64,000 nucleotides of DNA from DASRSS01 sp963799045 (GTDB lineage: Bacteria; Actinomycetota; Actinomycetes; Mycobacteriales; Jatrophihabitantaceae), in assembly GCA_963799045.1 (NCBI GenBank), contig CAWCVN010000001.1, positions 868,001 through 932,000 on the forward strand, written 5' to 3'. This document shows, piece by piece, positions 61,825-64,000 of this stretch (position 1 is the first letter of the stretch; each line of letters opens with the position of its first letter). The notes below the pieces were generated by a model. The model searched no databases. It was not told the DNA's origin and saw nothing but the letters and a program-made list of their open reading frames with translations. A program made the translations under genes and the position numbers.

Positions 61825-64000
61825 TCAGCTGGCCGAGTGCACCCGGTAGACGTCGTACACGCCCTCGACGTTGCGGATCGCCCGCAGCAGGTGGCCCAGG
61901 TGCTTGGCCTCGGCCATCTCGAAGGTGAACCGCGACACCGCGACCCGGTCACGGCTGGTCGTGACGTTCGCCGACAGGATCGACACCCGCTCGTCGGAGA
62001 GCACGCGGGCGACGTCGGAAAGCAGCCGGTGCCGATCGAGCGCCTCGACCTGGATGCAGACCACGAACGTGGAGTTCGCCGACGGTGCCCACTCGACGTC
62101 GAGGATCCGGTCGGCCTGTTCGAGCAGCGAGGTCGCGTTCGTACAGGTGCGCCGGTGCACCGACACTCCCCCGCCGCGGGTGACGAAGCCGAGGATGTCA
62201 TCGCCGGGCACGGGCGTGCAGCAGCGGGCCAGCTTGACCCAGATGTCGCTGGCGCCCTTGACGACCACGCCGGCGTCGCCGCGCGAGGGTCGCTGGGGGG
62301 CGGTGTCGCTGCGGGGGATCGTCGCCTCGGCGATGTCCTCCATCGACCCTTCGGCGCCGCCGAGCTGTGCGACCAGCTTCTTGACCACCGACTCCGCCGA
62401 CACGTGCCCTTCGCCGATGGCGGCGTAGAGCGCGGACACGTCGGCCAGGTGCATGTCGTGCGCGAGGGTCAGCAGCTGGTCGCCGCCGAACAGCCGCTGG
62501 ATCGGCAGCGAAGCCTTGCGCATCGCCTTCGACAGCGCCGTCTTGCCCTCGTCGATCGCGTCCTCACGCCGCTCGCGGGCGAACCACTGGCGCACCTTCG
62601 TGCGCGCGCGTGGTGACTTGACAAACGACAGCCAGTCGCGCGACGGCCCGGCATTCTCGGCCTTGGAGGTGAACACCTCGACGGTGTCGCCGTTGTCCAG
62701 CGTGGATTCCAGCGCGACCAGCTTGCCGTTGACGCGTGCGCCGATGCACCGGTGGCCGACCTCGGTGTGCACCGCGTAGGCGAAGTCGACCGGGGTCGAG
62801 CCGGAGGGCAGGGCCACCACGTCGCCCTTGGGGGTGAAGACGTACACCTCGGCCGAGCGCAGGTCGTAGCGCAGCGAGTCGAGGAACTCCTCGGGCTCCT
62901 GGGCCTCCCGCTGCCAGTCGAGCAGCTGCCGCAGCCAGCCCATCTCGTCGGACATGCCGGCGGGCTCGGCGACCGCGACGTTCTTGTGCTCCTTGTACTT
63001 CCAGTGTGCGGCGATGCCGTACTCCGCGGTGCGGTGCATCGCGTTCGTGCGGATCTGCAGCTCGACCGGCTTGCCGCCCGGCCCGATCACCGTGGTGTGC
63101 AGCGACTGGTACATGTTGAACTTGGGCATCGCGATGTAGTCCTTGAACCGGCCCGGTACCGGCTGCCAGTTCGCGTGGATGACGCCCAGGGTGGCGTAGC
63201 AGTCGCGCTCGGACTCGACCAGCACGCGGATGCCGACCAAGTCGTAGATGTCGGTGAACTCGCGGCCGCGCACGATCATCTTCTGGTAGATCGAGTAGTA
63301 GTGCTTCGGCCTGCCGGTCACCTCGGCCTTGATCCCGCCGTCACGCAGGTCGCGGCCGATGCGGTCGATGACCTCCTTGAGGTAGGTGTCGCGCGACGGC
63401 GCCCGCTCGGCCACCAGGCGCACGATCTCGTCGTAGCGCTTCGGGTACAAGGTGGCGAAGGACAGATCCTCCAGCTCCCACTTCACCGTGTTCATGCCCA
63501 GCCGGTGGGCCAGCGGCGCGAGCACCTCGAGCGTCTCGCGGGCCTTGCGCACCTGCTTGGCCGGCGGCAGGAACCGCAGCGTGCGCATGTTGTGCAGGCG
63601 GTCGGCGAGCTTGATCACCAGCACGCGCGGGTCGCGGGCCATGGCCACGACCATCTTGCGGATCGTCTCGGCCTCGGCGGCCTCACCGAACTTGACCCGG
63701 TCGAGCTTGGTGACGCCGTCGACCAGGTGCGCCACCTCGGCACCGAACTCGCGGGTGACGTCGTCGACGGTGTAGCCGGTGTCCTCGACGGTGTCGTGCA
63801 GCAGCGCGGCCACCAGGGTGGTGGTGTCCATACCGAGTTCGGCGAGGATGGTGGCGACCGCCAGCGGGTGGGTGATGTACGGGTCGCCGCTCTTGCGCAG
63901 CTGGCCGCGGTGGCACTGCTCGGCCACGTCGTAGCCGCGCTGCAGCAGCCGGGCGTCGACCTTGGGGTGCGCGCCGCGGTGGATCGCGATCAGCGGTTCG
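61825..64000 (-). CDS. rel: Bifunctional (p)ppGpp synthetase/hydrolase Rel, 5' end outside the window
   Basis: Stringent-response enzyme. About 724 residues are present. HD hydrolase: DTTTLVAALLHDTVEDTGYT with the HD pair. Synthetase: REFTDIYDLVGIRVLVESER and RFKDYIAMPKFNMYQSLHTT; the RFKD motif is that of bifunctional Rel. TGS domain: AEVYVFTPKGDVVALPSGST. C-terminal ACT domain: RVSILSANVTTSRDRVAVSR. The frame is clean to base 64000, which cuts the gene within the first domain (AIHRGAHPKVDARLLQRGYD). Stop at 61825. Confidence 0.96.
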   Translation of the reverse strand, partial: EPLIAIHRGAHPKVDARLLQRGYDVAEQCHRGQLRKSGDPYITHPLAVATILAELGMDTTTLVAALLHDTVEDTGYTVDDVTREFGAEVAHLVDGVTKLDRVKFGEAAEAETIRKMVVAMARDPRVLVIKLADRLHNMRTLRFLPPAKQVRKARETLEVLAPLAHRLGMNTVKWELEDLSFATLYPKRYDEIVRLVAERAPSRDTYLKEVIDRIGRDLRDGGIKAEVTGRPKHYYSIYQKMIVRGREFTDIYDLVGIRVLVESERDCYATLGVIHANWQPVPGRFKDYIAMPKFNMYQSLHTTVIGPGGKPVELQIRTNAMHRTAEYGIAAHWKYKEHKNVAVAEPAGMSDEMGWLRQLLDWQREAQEPEEFLDSLRYDLRSAEVYVFTPKGDVVALPSGSTPVDFAYAVHTEVGHRCIGARVNGKLVALESTLDNGDTVEVFTSKAENAGPSRDWLSFVKSPRARTKVRQWFARERREDAIDEGKTALSKAMRKASLPIQRLFGGDQLLTLAHDMHLADVSALYAAIGEGHVSAESVVKKLVAQLGGAEGSMEDIAEATIPRSDTAPQRPSRGDAGVVVKGASDIWVKLARCCTPVPGDDILGFVTRGGGVSVHRRTCTNATSLLEQADRILDVEWAPSANSTFVVCIQVEALDRHRLLSDVARVLSDERVSILSANVTTSRDRVAVSRFTFEMAEAKHLGHLLRAIRNVEGVYDVYRVHSAS

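Overview
The window is high-GC DNA from an actinobacterium (Actinomycetota). The main evidence is gene order. Reading down the minus strand, alaS-ruvX-mltG-aroE, aroC-aroK-aroB-aroQ, efp-nusB, pyrR-pyrB-pyrC-carA-carB-pyrK-pyrD-pyrF, gmk-rpoZ-coaBC-metK-priA and def-fmt-rsmB follow the order known from Streptomyces and relatives. The rel / cyclophilin / metallo-hydrolase / hisS / aspS order at the right end is also actinobacterial. GTG and TTG starts are common, and a helicase-dead type PriA, an 86-residue omega subunit and a likely mycothiol-linked arsenate reductase fit the same phylum. I cannot name the genus from sequence alone.

Layout. 1-1.8 kb: rsmB (partial), fmt, def. 1.8-3.6 kb: a drug-efflux MFS gene with a palindromic promoter site. 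3.7-9.0 kb: an accessory block of a response regulator and histidine kinase, a SipW-type signal peptidase, a TasA/camelysin-like secreted protein, a LAATG-anchored surface protein and a second TasA-like protein. 9.2-16.6 kb: priA, a PAS-PAS-GGDEF diguanylate cyclase, metK, coaBC, rpoZ, gmk. 16.9-20.8 kb: pntA-pntB transhydrogenase and an aldo/keto reductase, inserted where mihF normally lies. 20.9-30.9 kb: the complete pyrimidine operon, ending (upstream) in a PyrR-binding RNA element. 31.0-32.7 kb: an ECF sigma unit framed by two copies of a palindromic repeat. 32.7-37.5 kb: nusB, efp, then an MFS transporter, a crotonase, a hotdog protein and a nucleotidyltransferase. 37.6-42.3 kb: aroQ, aroB, aroK, aroC, zwf. 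42.4-47.1 kb: a prepilin peptidase and a molybdenum/formate-type module (mobA, small DUF6457-like gene, fdhD, FdhF/YdeP-type oxidoreductase). 47.1-58.7 kb: aroE, mltG, ruvX, alaS, two small membrane proteins, rarA, aspS, hisS, metallo-hydrolase. 58.9-64.0 kb: a cyclophilin, an arsR-acr3-arsC arsenic operon and rel (partial).

A second major feature is technical. About twenty genes, most of them normally essential (alaS, aroB, aroC, aroK, gmk, pyrB, pyrC, priA, zwf), switch reading frame in mid-gene. Nearly every switch I resolved is repaired by deleting one base. Other long stretches, such as pntA through carA, are clean. This looks like residual insertion error in an unpolished long-read assembly, so I annotate these as single genes, not pseudogenes.

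The most promising unusual biology is the 3.7-9.0 kb block, a candidate TasA-type surface fibre or matrix system with its own signal peptidase, a class-E sortase-type LAXTG anchor and a two-component system on the same strand. No RNA genes, CRISPR arrays, insertion sequences or replication origins were seen, and no stretch over 300 bases is without a gene.
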